Shown piece by piece: positions 43,156 to 53,479 of a DNA stretch of 64,000 bases; the stretch's first letter is position 1, and the number at the start of each line of letters is the position of its first letter. Location of the stretch: the NCBI RefSeq assembly GCF_029867415.1, contig NW_026706236.1:1-64000 (forward strand), given 5' to 3'. Position numbers and translations under genes: made by a program. This DNA comes from Vicia villosa (lineage: Eukaryota > Streptophyta > Magnoliopsida > Fabales > Fabaceae). The notes under the pieces are model-generated. The model was not told the DNA's origin, searched no databases, and saw only the letters and a program-made list of their open reading frames with translations.

Positions 43156-44983
43156 TGTAACACCCGGTATTTAGTTAATTATTTAATTATATACATTCAA
43201 ATTATTTCGAATTTAATTGTTGAATTTGTGGAGTGTTGAGAATTGTTGACATGGGTTTTTATGATTAATTAGTTGATTAATTTATTGATTAAGTTGTAGA
43301 AATAGTATTGAAGAAATACTAGATTTATTATATGGACTTAATTAAGTGATGGTGGTAGTAAAACGTGGGGTGTGAATGTTAGGCCCAATAGGTTTAATGA
43401 AATTAGGTTAAGATAAGGATTAGGCTAATTAGAAGAGAAAAAGTCTTGGGGAATTGGTTATGGGAAGTTGTAGAGAAGAGAGAAAATAGGAGAGAAATTC
43501 ATTACCGTTTTTCTTGCAGCAGTCTCACTAAATCGAAGATCCCCGATTCGTTAACCGTTGGATAGTCGCCAAATTTTGTGGGTAGGTTCGCAACACCTGT
43601 AGCTAACTTTTGACCGTTGGGATCTTCAAAATAAGGTCTGAGTTGTGAGATATGATCATCGCACTGTAGCTGCATATTTGGGAAAATTTTCAACTTTTGA
43701 TTCTGATTAAAATAGGCAATGGTTGGGAGCTAAGGCTAGATGGCTTCGATCGGTAGAATTGTAGAACGGACTCCGAATACAAGGTAAGGGGTGGGGTTCT
43801 AACTCTATAACCGGACTCATGATGAATGATATGTGTGGGTTAAATTTGTAGGAAATTATTCCTGATTATTTGTTGTGATTCTGTCATGTTGATTCGATGA
43901 AATTAGTTGTTGTTGTGGTGATAATTGTTGTTGTTTTATGCGAAGTTGAAGGATGTTTCAGTGACGATGTATACCTCTATTTATTAGTATAGCGACGATA
44001 TAGGCTTATGCCTTGTGACGATGATGTTGTTTGTTGTGTGTGTTTGTTGCATTCATATACATATGCATTTTTGGCGACGGCCTGGATTGGCAAATTAGTG
44101 ACGAAGGCTTATGCCTTGATGCCTCTGTTTAACTGGCAATTGGCGATGGGGGCTGAAGCCCTGGGTACCACATGCATGTGCAGTTGTAGAGTCTCATTGT
44201 ATGTGGCATGAGTGTGATTTAATTGTGATGTGATGTGACTTGAGTTGTTGTTAAATTGTGATAATATGGAGTTGTAATTATAAATTGTTATACTAATGAC
44301 GTGTTGTGACAGGTATTGTCTAGAAGATGAGAAATAGTTGTTATAACTATTAATATGTTGTTGTTATTTATTTTTGTTAATTATAACTGTTCAGGTTAAT
44401 TGTTATTATAAATGTAGTCTGAAAGCTGTAACGTGATAATTTCGTACGATTAAATTCTAATATATTGTTTATCATGCGTTTGTTTATATTGGTAGATATC
44501 TCACCCTTTCTGAATGATGTTTCCCTACCATGGGAAATTGACAGGTACTCAAGATAGCGGTGGAAGTTTTGAAGTGATTTTATGAAGTCTTTAGTTGCTG
44601 TTAGTCGAGTTGGTGTCTTGCTCTGATACGTAGCACTCGGGGGGAATAAAACGATTGTTTTATTTATTAATTCTTTTGCTGAATTTTTATATGGTTTTGG
44701 TTTAAATTGTAACTTAAAGTTACCGTGCAATGATGCTACGACTTGATTTGAATAGTTATGAAGTTTGTTGATTCCGCTGCGAGTTAATTATTGAATTTAA
44801 ACAAAGTGATTTTTTTGTAATGATTTGATTATCATTTTAAATTCTTGTGCTATGTATCTATATGAAGGCAAATAAGCCGTAACTGTTTTTGAAATGAAGA
44901 ATATGTGATACCTCAAATGAACTTGTTTGGAATTTATACTCTGATTTTCCGTATAATTTATCGGGTAGATTTGGGGTGTTACA
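43156..44983 (+). repeat. E LTR 4 (1828 bp)
   Basis: It ends GGGGTGTTACA at 44983 and is followed by the TSD CCTGG. Same variants as LTR 3. Confidence 0.95.
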
Positions 44984-45745
44984 CCTGGCGGTGATATGAA
45001 GCTATGTCTCTTTGGTACGTTAGTCCCCCGGCAGTAACCAAGATCTATTTCTATCATGTTAGTCCCCTGGCAATGATACACAACTACGACTTATTACGTT
45101 AGTCCCTGAGCAGTAATGAGTTATGTTTATCACGTTAGTCCCTTGGCAGTGATCTCCTTCAAATCATCTTGTTGATCAATATCACGTTAGTCCGTTGGCA
45201 GTGATATAAAGCTACGTCTCCTTGCAAATAGGGATTTATTTTCCCTGTTTCTCAAATAGTTCTTCAATTGGGTTTATCACGTTAGTCCCTTGGCAGTGAT
45301 CTTCTTCAAAATTTCATCAATAACAAACAAGGTTCTATTTTTTCCTTTTCCAAAGTTACTAACTTCAACTAACATAACTAACAATCATGCATCATTCAAT
45401 TAACATACCTCATTCATACATAATGCATATACATACATCGCTCTCATTTATTTTTGACAAGCTCTCTGCATCATACATCGCATGCATCATAACATTGCAT
45501 AAAATTCAGGTTGCCTTTTTAGGCCGTACTACAACCAAAACACAGTGGTCCCTTTCAAGAGCATCTGCTTCACATCCAAGAAAAAGAGGGGTATTTACCT
45601 TGGATTGCATCTTTAAGCCCATCTCCCATAGAACATCCTTCCTGACAAGTGCAAATTTCAGGGCATTCTCAGTGTTCAATCATCTTCTACCTTTAGATCA
45701 CGATAGGCAGACGTGCCTATCCAACTCTTTAGGTTTAAGAAGATT
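44984..45745 (+). mobile_element. Element C, piece 3: end of the 3' UTR
   Basis: It resumes with CCTGG (right TSD of E) and the CACGTTAGTCCC.GGCAGTGAT array (to about 45,300, progressively degenerate), then unique AT-rich sequence to the PPT. The 180-aa frame 45387-45929 runs through the PPT into the LTR and is not a gene. Confidence 0.88.
45702..45721 (+). repeat. Conserved 8-bp hairpin upstream of the C PPT
   Basis: GATAGGCA / GACG / TGCCTATC, the counterpart of 13683-13702 in B. Confidence 0.75.
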
Positions 45746-45758
45746 GAACAGGGGCAGC
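45746..45758 (+). promoter_or_regulatory. Polypurine tract of element C
   Basis: GAACAGGGGCAGC just before the LTR start TGTCATACCCC. Confidence 0.87.
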
Positions 45759-46819
45759 TGTCATACCCCAAAATTTGCCCTCTTATATTCAATCAAAGGT
45801 TCCTCTATGCATCTTCAATGGCTCAAGTTTCAAAGGCTTATATCAAGGAACCTCCATGTCAAAAGTCAAGCTTCCATTCCAAAGATTGCTCACTCAATGG
45901 CTCAGAGGACCAACAATCGACTATGTTGACCTAAAAGTCAACTATAGTCAAAGTACAATCAAACTTCAAGATTTTTGGTCAACATCAAGCATGTGAGGTT
46001 ATATCCATCATTTGATCAAAGTTTGATCATGATCCATCAATAGAAACTCAGAAATGAACAAATTCAAATGGTTCAAATTAGGGTTTTTTATAGGAAAGTC
46101 AACTCAACTTTGACTGGCCATAACTCTCTCATACTTTATCGGAAATTCCTCACTCAAAGCCTATTCTGAAGGAAATTGGATTCTCTACAACTTTGTCTCT
46201 CACAAGCCAAGGCCAGAAATGAATCATTTGGGAGATATGGTACAAGAGATTATAGGTCCTCCGAAAAGTCAACAAAGAACACCTTTTGGGTCAAAACTCA
46301 TAACTTGAGCATGAAAGCTTCAATTGAGATGAAACCAAAAGGGTCATTTAGAAGACTCTTTACGCTTTCTAAAAATGATCAAGAACACCTCCATAGTGCT
46401 AAAATTGAGAGAGATACAAGGTGTACAAGTTAGGCGATTTGGAGAAAATACACAAAAGTCAACTTGAGCAAAATCACTTATTTTGACTAATGGGCCTAAA
46501 TTTGAGTTTCCATACATGATCATGAGTTCAATAAAAGCCCTTAAATTTGTTTTCATATTTTTTGTACCATTTATTTGATTTATTTGAATTTTTATTCATT
46601 TAAATACAAAATAAATCGAATAAAATCACAAAATAATGAAATAAATTGTATGGGTTCACTTTCCATCATCCAAGGGCCCAAGAGACATCCAAAGAATATC
46701 CAAATTCGTGATGCATGGTCATGGAGATAGATTTTCTAAGAAAATAACATATTTTTTATCAAGGTTTTTCTCTCCAAATAAAAGGTATCCAAGCCCATAA
46801 AAGAACCCTAACCAATCCT

Positions 46820-46827
46820 TATATATA
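46820..46827 (+). promoter_or_regulatory. TATA-like box of the C LTR
   Basis: TATATATA in CCTTATATATACAAAA, about 1.06 kb into the LTR, followed by GCAGCCC. Confidence 0.45.
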
Positions 46828-47660
46828 CAAAAATATTGCAGCCCTAAAAGGGGGACGAAATTTGGAGCACAAGACATTAGGGTTCTTGGAGAGAAAATTT
46901 TCAAGAAAGCTAGGGCAAGTGTGATCTTTGAGTGCAACTTCTCCCACTTAATTCTAAGCGTTGCATTATACTCCTGGAGGTTCCAGGATCGATTCTCGAC
47001 CGTACTCAAAGCCCAGAACGTCGTATCTTCACTACCAAGAGTGTATCATCGTGGTGAATAATGTTTGATCTATATTCATAATTCATGCATTTTTTATTGA
47101 TTCTATGTGCATATACGTATTCCTGGTAATGTTTGAAGGGATCTTGATCCATTATTAACAAGTTGGGGCGTAAGAGTGAAGAGCCACCATTGTTAGGGCT
47201 TTCAAACACATATGTTCGGTTTCGCATTTGCAAGCTTTTACAGGCCAAGAGAACACCACCATCGTGTTCAGGAGGCCTCAATTAGTGGATCTGGGTCGGC
47301 ATCCTTTTTGTTTTTGATTTATTTCGCAGGTTTAAAGTTGCTGCTATGGAGGAAGGAGAACCTGCGGAAAAATCCGCAGGTAAAATCGTAGGAGATTTCG
47401 CGTATAATTCCGCAAGTGAGATAAGGAAGATGTTGAACAGTACCTGGGTGGAAGGTGGATGGCACGTAGTGACTCTTCATTGGCCAGTCAATATTGCTTT
47501 GTTCTCTCTCTATTTTCATTGGCTGGTCAAGAATTCAAAGACACTCTCTCTTCACCTCATTCGTCAGTCAGCGCCACGCGGGTCCCACGATTTGACTGTC
47601 CATTTGTTTCTTCTTGTTTTTATATATTTTTATTTATGTGACATATGGATGACTAACATG

Positions 47661-47740
47661 ATTTGGTAGAGTTGGCAAAGGCGTGGGGATGGTGACTTTG
47701 AGGGCCTAGGTTCGAGACCTGACCTTGATCCTTTATTTTT
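47661..47740 (+). promoter_or_regulatory. tRNA-like Pol III promoter cassette in the C LTR
   Basis: A box TGGCAAAGGCG (47673-47683), B box GGTTCGAGACC (47709-47719) and TTTTT (47736-47740). The A-to-B distance is 36 bp, exactly as in B, although the sequence between and around the boxes differs. Confidence 0.5.
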
Positions 47741-49093
47741 AACAAATTAAATGATGCATGATTCAGCACTCCGTCCCACACATGGCGCACCGTACACACT
47801 CGTTATCAGCCACGAGATCACACTAATGCCCAGATCTGACGCACCAGGATTGAAGGCATACCATGCTCTCTCAAGAAACCATCACACAGAATCACACCAG
47901 GTTCTATCTTTCTATTTTTTGGTATTTTATTTATTTTTGTTATATTGTTTATGTAATTATATTTGGTTTTTAATTATTTTTATTATATACATAATTTACT
48001 TTTAAAATTATATTAATAATATAGTTAGGATTTAGAATTATTTTCCCGACTATTTAGATTATTCGATTTAATTTATTTTAATCTTTAGTCATAAAAACCA
48101 CAACAACCCTAGAAAAGTTTATAACGCATTAGGGTTTGCCCAATCCCATTGGCCGCTTAGCCCAAGTATTAGGATTAGGGTTTTCTAACCAACTTAGCTT
48201 TTAGCCAAACAATCTTAGAATTTTATTCGCTTCGATTAAATTAATTGATCGCGGTGGGTAATAATCGAATTATTTAAATTAATTAAATTCAAATCATATA
48301 AATCAAATACATATTATTTGGCTAAAGGGTTCCAACCATCTTATTGGTTGCGATGATTAGCCTATTTTTTCTATAAAATTCATTATTATTTATAATCGAA
48401 TCGATCGATTACGAGGAATAATGATACAAATTAAACAATAAAAATTCTAAAAAATACATTTATTTATTATTAGTGATAATTGAATCCATCAAATAAAATT
48501 GGTAATAATACACTACTAATCTTTAAACTATGGTGATCAAATCTATTGATCATCGCGGTTAATGGTACATATTAAAAAATCAGGGTTGTACGCCCAAACA
48601 TTCAAAACACACTAAGCCACAAAACTACGGATTTTCATTCTTTTCAATCAGGCAATTCAAAATGCCTTTCAAATCAAATTCAAAACTACGATAGGCCATT
48701 CAAAAAGCCTTCAAACCATTTCATAATCAATTCTAAGGCGTACAACCCTGTTCCCGAACTACGTAGACTCTGATCCTCCATAAGGAGGTACGTAGGCACT
48801 TGGCAACAAGGCGAGTCCCCTCCCCCATAAATCTCATTTTGTCCCGATTATGTTCCTTAATCATAAACTTTTAACTTTGATAATTTTTGCCATTTACCCT
48901 ATGACTTTCTGTCACCTTTCTTTATATTAACCCTATAATGCAAACCATAGGAAAGGGTTGAGGGTGCCTAACACCTTCCCTCGACCTGATTATAATAACT
49001 TACCCCTGATCTCTCAACTGCGCAAAATTTCCTATTCGCCTTGGTAGAATAGGTGGCGACTCTAATCTTTAATTTTTAGGGCAGGTTGCTACA

Positions 49094-49993
49094 CCTGTAC
49101 GTTACCAACATAGAGGTAACATTCAAACAGAAGGGGTGAGAAATCATAATCAATAATCAAAGGCAAATTCTGCAAGGTAGGATATCAACACATAATATAT
49201 TTCACATAATCTCAATCACAGTGTATCAATTACACTCTCGTGTCCAACACACCAATCAATCACAACTCAATAATTATAATTAAACAAATGTACACATGAC
49301 TCGTTATATAATCCAACTCGTCTATGCAACTCTATGCATATGCATGTGGTACCATATCATTAAAAATTGGTTCACTCAGGAACCGGGTTCACCCTGCTCG
49401 AACCCCGAATCCACCCTGCTCGGATTCGGGACAAATCACAAATCCACCCTGCTCGGATTGCAACTCGTCATTTTCATATACAACAACGACATCATGAATG
49501 CATGTTTAAACACATAAATGCAACAACAACATAATATTTAAAGTCTCATTCGGACAATAAACAACGTGCATTGACCCACGATAATAGTTCACCCTACTCG
49601 AACTATTATCCCACAACACAACATCAACATTAATATCATTCAACATCACATACTCACCATCGGCCAATCACCACAACAATATACTTATAAAATCAACAAG
49701 TATTCAATTAAAAAGCATATTAATTAGGCACAACACCATCATCTGCCCATGAGCAACCATCTCTCATTGAAATTAATAAAATCAATTAAAATTAATTTTA
49801 ATCCTTTAAATCACTCCAAGCAGCCCTTAACGCTACCTGACAGTTGCCAACAATCTCGAAAACTCAAAAGAATCGAAAATAATAATTTTATAAATTCAAA
49901 ACATCTCAACAAAATATTTTCATTTATTTATTCTATATTATTAACTTGTAAAAAGTTATAACAATATATAATTATAACTCGACAGAATTTACA
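49094..49993 (-). mobile_element. Fragment F: chromovirus-like LTR, reverse orientation
   Basis: Its reverse complement begins TGTAAATTCTGTCGAG (49993) and contains blocks collinear with the E LTR: TCTCACCCCTTCTG...ATGTT (E: TCTCACCCTTTCTG...) and GGTACCACATGCAT. It also holds four CACCCTGCTCGAACC-like units (49390-49600). It is a related but different family. Its other end is missing because element C adjoins it at 49093/49094. Confidence 0.6.
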
Positions 49994-51428
49994 AGTGCCT
50001 GGGTTTGGCAGGCAGCTTGCAATTATGTATCGAAAGAGCAGGTTTTTTCGCGATCAAAGTGACACCGTTGGGAGCAAACAAATGCCTTTTGGAGGAAAGT
50101 GAAGATGGAATAATGGAAGCTTTTAGTAATGCAGGAGAAGAATGGTGGAAAGATTGGTTCACAGAAATAGCTAAATGGAATTTTAACGATGTTGACACTT
50201 CTCGCGCGGCTTGGCTGAAGGTTTTTGGAATTCTGCTTGTGGCTTGGAATATGGAATTCTTCTCATCTTTGGCTTCTTGTTTAGGGACTTTGATCAGTTT
50301 TGACACTAACACTACGGACGGCAAATTGATGGAGGTGGCAAGAATTCAGATTAGCATGGACATCAACGTCAAGGTTCAAGAAACGACGAAGGTCTTGATA
50401 GATGGAAAGCTGTTTTCGTTGGTGATAAAGGAGGAAGCTTCGACGATGTGCAGTCTCCATTCAGGTAACTTTCGGTTCTTTTTCCCTGGGCCAAAATCTT
50501 CGGATTCTGTGTGTTCTGATTCTTTTAGGTCTGTCGAGGATTCTGAGCGGAGTGTATCGGAGAACAAGATTGTTTCATCTTCAGATAGTATTGAAGATTT
50601 CTCCGTGCACAATGAGGGAGCTTTTCCGGTGGGGAATTACATTAATTCAGAACCTGTTGCTATCGATGCAAACAATCGGTTGGAAACAGGGGCTGGTTCT
50701 GGGCAGGGGGTTCTAAGAGGTTTTCGGCTGAAGTTTGTCCTGGTTTCAAAGGCACGATTTTGAATGAAAGGGAGGGTGCCCATATCGGTGTTAATAGTGC
50801 TGAAGGTATCTCATTTTCGGGGTCTATTGAGGAGGCAGGGGCAGGCTATTTTGACAGAGCCATTAGGAATGTAGTGGAGGAGGGTTCGGTTCAGGTGTTA
50901 ATGCAGAAGAAAAGTGGCAGCCCAGCATCTTGTGGTTCGATTTCATTGGGAAAATATGTTTCTTCTGTGGCTTGTTCTATGATCCCGAAGAAACGTCACG
51001 ACACAAAGATTGTTAAGTTTAAACATTTGTCGGATTTTAGTGGGGGGAGAATTTTCAAAAATAAAAACTATTTGTATAAGAGGAGTAAGAAAAAGGGAAA
51101 AGGAGATGTGATTTCAAAATCTAGGGGTGGGATGAACTCGATGTCGATGGAGGAGTCGGTTGAGGGGAGGGACCGATTGAAGGTTAACACCAAGGATGTC
51201 TGTTATGAATCCTTTTCGGAGAATAATTTAATTGGACACAACAACATTAAACAATGGGAGAATATGGACAAGGATGTTAATGGAAGGATGTGGAAGGCGT
51301 TTGTAGCGATGGGTATGGGAAATTTAAAGGAAAAGAATGGATTCAAAATAAAAAAAAAAGGTGACTTGGAAAAAGAGGAGGTAGAGAGAAAACAGTTAAG
51401 GAAGGAGAATACATCTAGTTGGAAATGA
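49994..51428 (+). pseudogene. LINE ORF1 (DUF4283-like RNA-binding protein), 5'-truncated, one frameshift
   Basis: ORF1 proteins of plant L1 elements bind the element RNA. Codons from ~50005 give an IKVTPLGANKCLLEE...WFTEIAKW block typical of the DUF4283 region, then a Ser-rich acidic middle. A one-base frameshift near 50690-50735 moves reading from frame 1 to frame 0. The second part (to TGA 51426-51428) is Lys-rich (KNKNYLYKRSKKKGKGD), as expected for the ORF1 C-terminal half. The N-terminus is missing where F adjoins, so no true start is present. The stop overlaps the ORF2 start as ATGA. Confidence 0.8.
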
Positions 51429-53479
51429 TTATTGTATCTTTTAATATTAGAGGTGGGGGAAACGCTCTCAAGAGAAGGAGAATTAGTTCTATTTTAAAGA
51501 AGGGCGATGCAGACATTGTGTTGATACAAGAAACAAAATTGACAAATATGGAGGATTTCGTAGCTAAGAGTATGTGGAGTAACACGGATGTTGGCTTTTC
51601 TTTTACTAACACCGTAGGTATGTCGGGAGGAATATTGACTTTATGGAGGACGGAAAGAGTGGAGGTAATACATAGTTTCAAAGGAGAAGGGTATATAGGC
51701 ATAAAAGTGTTTTGGAAGGGTAATATTTACTACGTGGTGAGTGTTTACTCATCTTGTCTTCTTTTTAAGAAAAAAGAGTTGTGGGAGAATTTAGTGCATG
51801 TGAAGTCTTCTTTCACGGATGGTAATTGGATTATAGGCGGGGATTTCAAAGCAATTAAAAATAGTAGCAAGAGGAAAGGTAGGATGGGGAGGGAGGTGGA
51901 TAATGGGGCGGATCATTTTTGGAAATTCATTGACGATATGGATTTGGTGGATGTGCCGTGTAAAGGGAAGAGGTTTTCGTGGTATAGCGGGAATGGGATG
52001 GCTATGAGTAGAATCGATCGGTTCCTAGTGTTGGATGTGATTGTTAATAGATGGGGGTGGTGGGTCAATTAGTGGGGGAGAGAGATATATCGGATCATTT
52101 CCCGGTTTGGTTGGTTATGGATAACGTCGATTGGGGTCCAAAACCTTTCAAGTTTAACAATGAATGGTTCACTCTTAAATCTTTCATCCCGTTTGTTGAA
52201 AAGGAATGGAAAGAATTAGAGGTCGAAGGAAGAGGTGGTTATGTGCTAAAAGAAAAGCTTAGACGTCTTAAAGAGAGACTCACTTGGTGGAATAAATCGG
52301 TTTTTGGCAAAATAGATTTGGAGGTGGAGGAGAATGCGAGGGATATCAATGTTGAAGATTCTTGTTTGGAAGAGTTATCGGAGGAGTTGATTGGTGATTC
52401 TCTTAATAATAGGAATGAAGCCAATAAGAGATTTTGGTTAAATTTGCAGATAAAAGAAAACATGCTTGTCCAAAAATCAAGGCTTAAATGGTTAAATGAA
52501 GGAGATTCGAATGGTAGTTTTTTTCACAAGGTGGTAAGGGAAAGAAGAAGGCGCAATCACATTGGTCCGTTAAACACCAACGGGGGTTTGGTTGAGAAGG
52601 TGGAGGATGTTAGAGATGAAGTGACAAAGCACTTTTCTTTCAAATTTAAGGAGGCGGAGGTGGAAAGAATGCTATTTGGAGTTGTGGTAGTTCAAAGAGC
52701 CCGGGTCCGGATGGTTACTCTTTTTTGTTTTAACCATCGTTAAGGAAGATTTCATGAAATTCATCAATTATTTTCACAGCGGAGGAAGAATTTCTAAAGC
52801 TATCTTTTCATCTTTCTTGACTTTGGTTCCTAAGTCTCCAAATCCAACTTCTTTGGATGATTTTAGACCAATTTGTCTAGTAGGGTGTATGTATAAAGTG
52901 ATTTCGAAGATATTAGCGGGAAGATTGAAAAAAGTGATTCACTCGGTTATTTCTTCTTGTCAAACCGCTTTTGTTCCGAATAGATATCTTCTAGATGGGG
53001 TCTTGGTGGCAAATGAGTTGGTGGATTTTTCTAAGAAAGAGGGGAGGAGGTGCCTTTTATTTAAAGTTGATTTCGAGAAGGCTTACGACAATGTTTCTTG
53101 AAATTTTCTTAGAAACATGTTATGTAGGATGGGTTTCGGTGTGAAGTGGATGGAAACGCTGGTATTCCAAAGTAGTATGTCCGTTTTAGTACATGGTAGT
53201 CCGAAAAAGGAGTTCGCGGTGGAGAAAGGTTTAAGGCAAGGGGATCCATTATCGCCTTTCCTTTTTGTGATTGTAGCCGAAGGCCTTGCGGGTCTTGTAA
53301 GGAAATCTTGTGAGATTGGTGATTTCCGAGGAATGGTGATAAATGGTAGTAGTGTTGTTGATATTCTCCAATTCATGGATGATACGTTGTTGGTGGGTGA
53401 AGGATCTTGGAGGCAAGTGTGGGCTATTAAAGTGGTGTTGAAAGCATTTGAGCTAGCTTCGGGTTTGGGGATCAATTAT
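51425..53479 (+). pseudogene. LINE ORF2, first part: endonuclease and RT (broken)
   Basis: The ATG at 51425 opens VSFNIRG, the L1 endonuclease start. QETKL, the SDHFPVW motif (~52093) and RIDRF are present, but the active-site GGDFN motif reads GGDFK (~51837-51851). Breaks: a one-base shift near 52050-52060; a deletion of about 20 codons near 52668, just before AIWSC; a shift near 52730-52750; TGA at 53099-53101 in place of a codon usually Trp. RT blocks KSPGPDG (~52698), PICLVGCMYK, FKVDFEKAYD and the catalytic FMDD (~53376) keep their acidic residues. The frame is cut at GINY (53479) by the solo LTR and continues at 56814. Confidence 0.88.
53475..53479. other. Left TSD of the solo LTR (ATTAT)
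   Basis: ATTAT before TGTAAGACC; repeated at 56809-56813. Confidence 0.9.

Larger units (their letters stand above)
34938..44983 (+). mobile_element. Element E: tandem multimer of a coding-free chromovirus-like LTR element (4 LTRs, 3 interiors)
   Basis: 10,046 bp bounded by a single TSD pair CCTGG (34933-34937, 44984-44988). Inside, an ~1828-bp LTR (TGTAACACCCGG...GGGGTGTTACA) alternates with an ~912-bp interior in the pattern LTR-int-LTR-int-LTR-int-LTR with a period of 2738-2740 bp. Each interior starts with an initiator-Met PBS and ends with a PPT (AAGTGGGGGAGAGT). LTR termini, PBS and the 3' GAGGACGAAAATATTCTAAG end are typical of Tekay-type chromoviruses, but no gag or pol is present. 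One insertion followed by unequal recombination explains the shared TSD. Confidence 0.95.
45759..49093 (+). repeat. 3' LTR of element C (3335 bp)
   Basis: It starts TGTCATACCCCAAAATTTGC and ends AGGGCAGGTTGCTACA, the same termini as B. The last ~500 bp (from ~48,590) match B's LTR end closely (GGTTGTACGCC, CTACGTAGACTCTGATCCTC, GGTGGCGACTCTAA). The first 1.3 kb do not match B. It has TATA-like TATATATA at 46820-46827 and a tRNA-like cassette at 47661-47740. Confidence 0.92.

Noticed and set aside
34938..44983. 63-117-codon frames repeated in each E unit (for example 35281-35475, 38897-39250, 41637-41990)
   Set aside because: They recur only because the LTR and interior are duplicated. They overlap on both strands, match no family, and single-base indels between units change their length.
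45387..45929. 180-codon frame as a possible host gene
   Set aside because: It runs from the C 3' UTR through the PPT into the LTR and has no recognisable domain.
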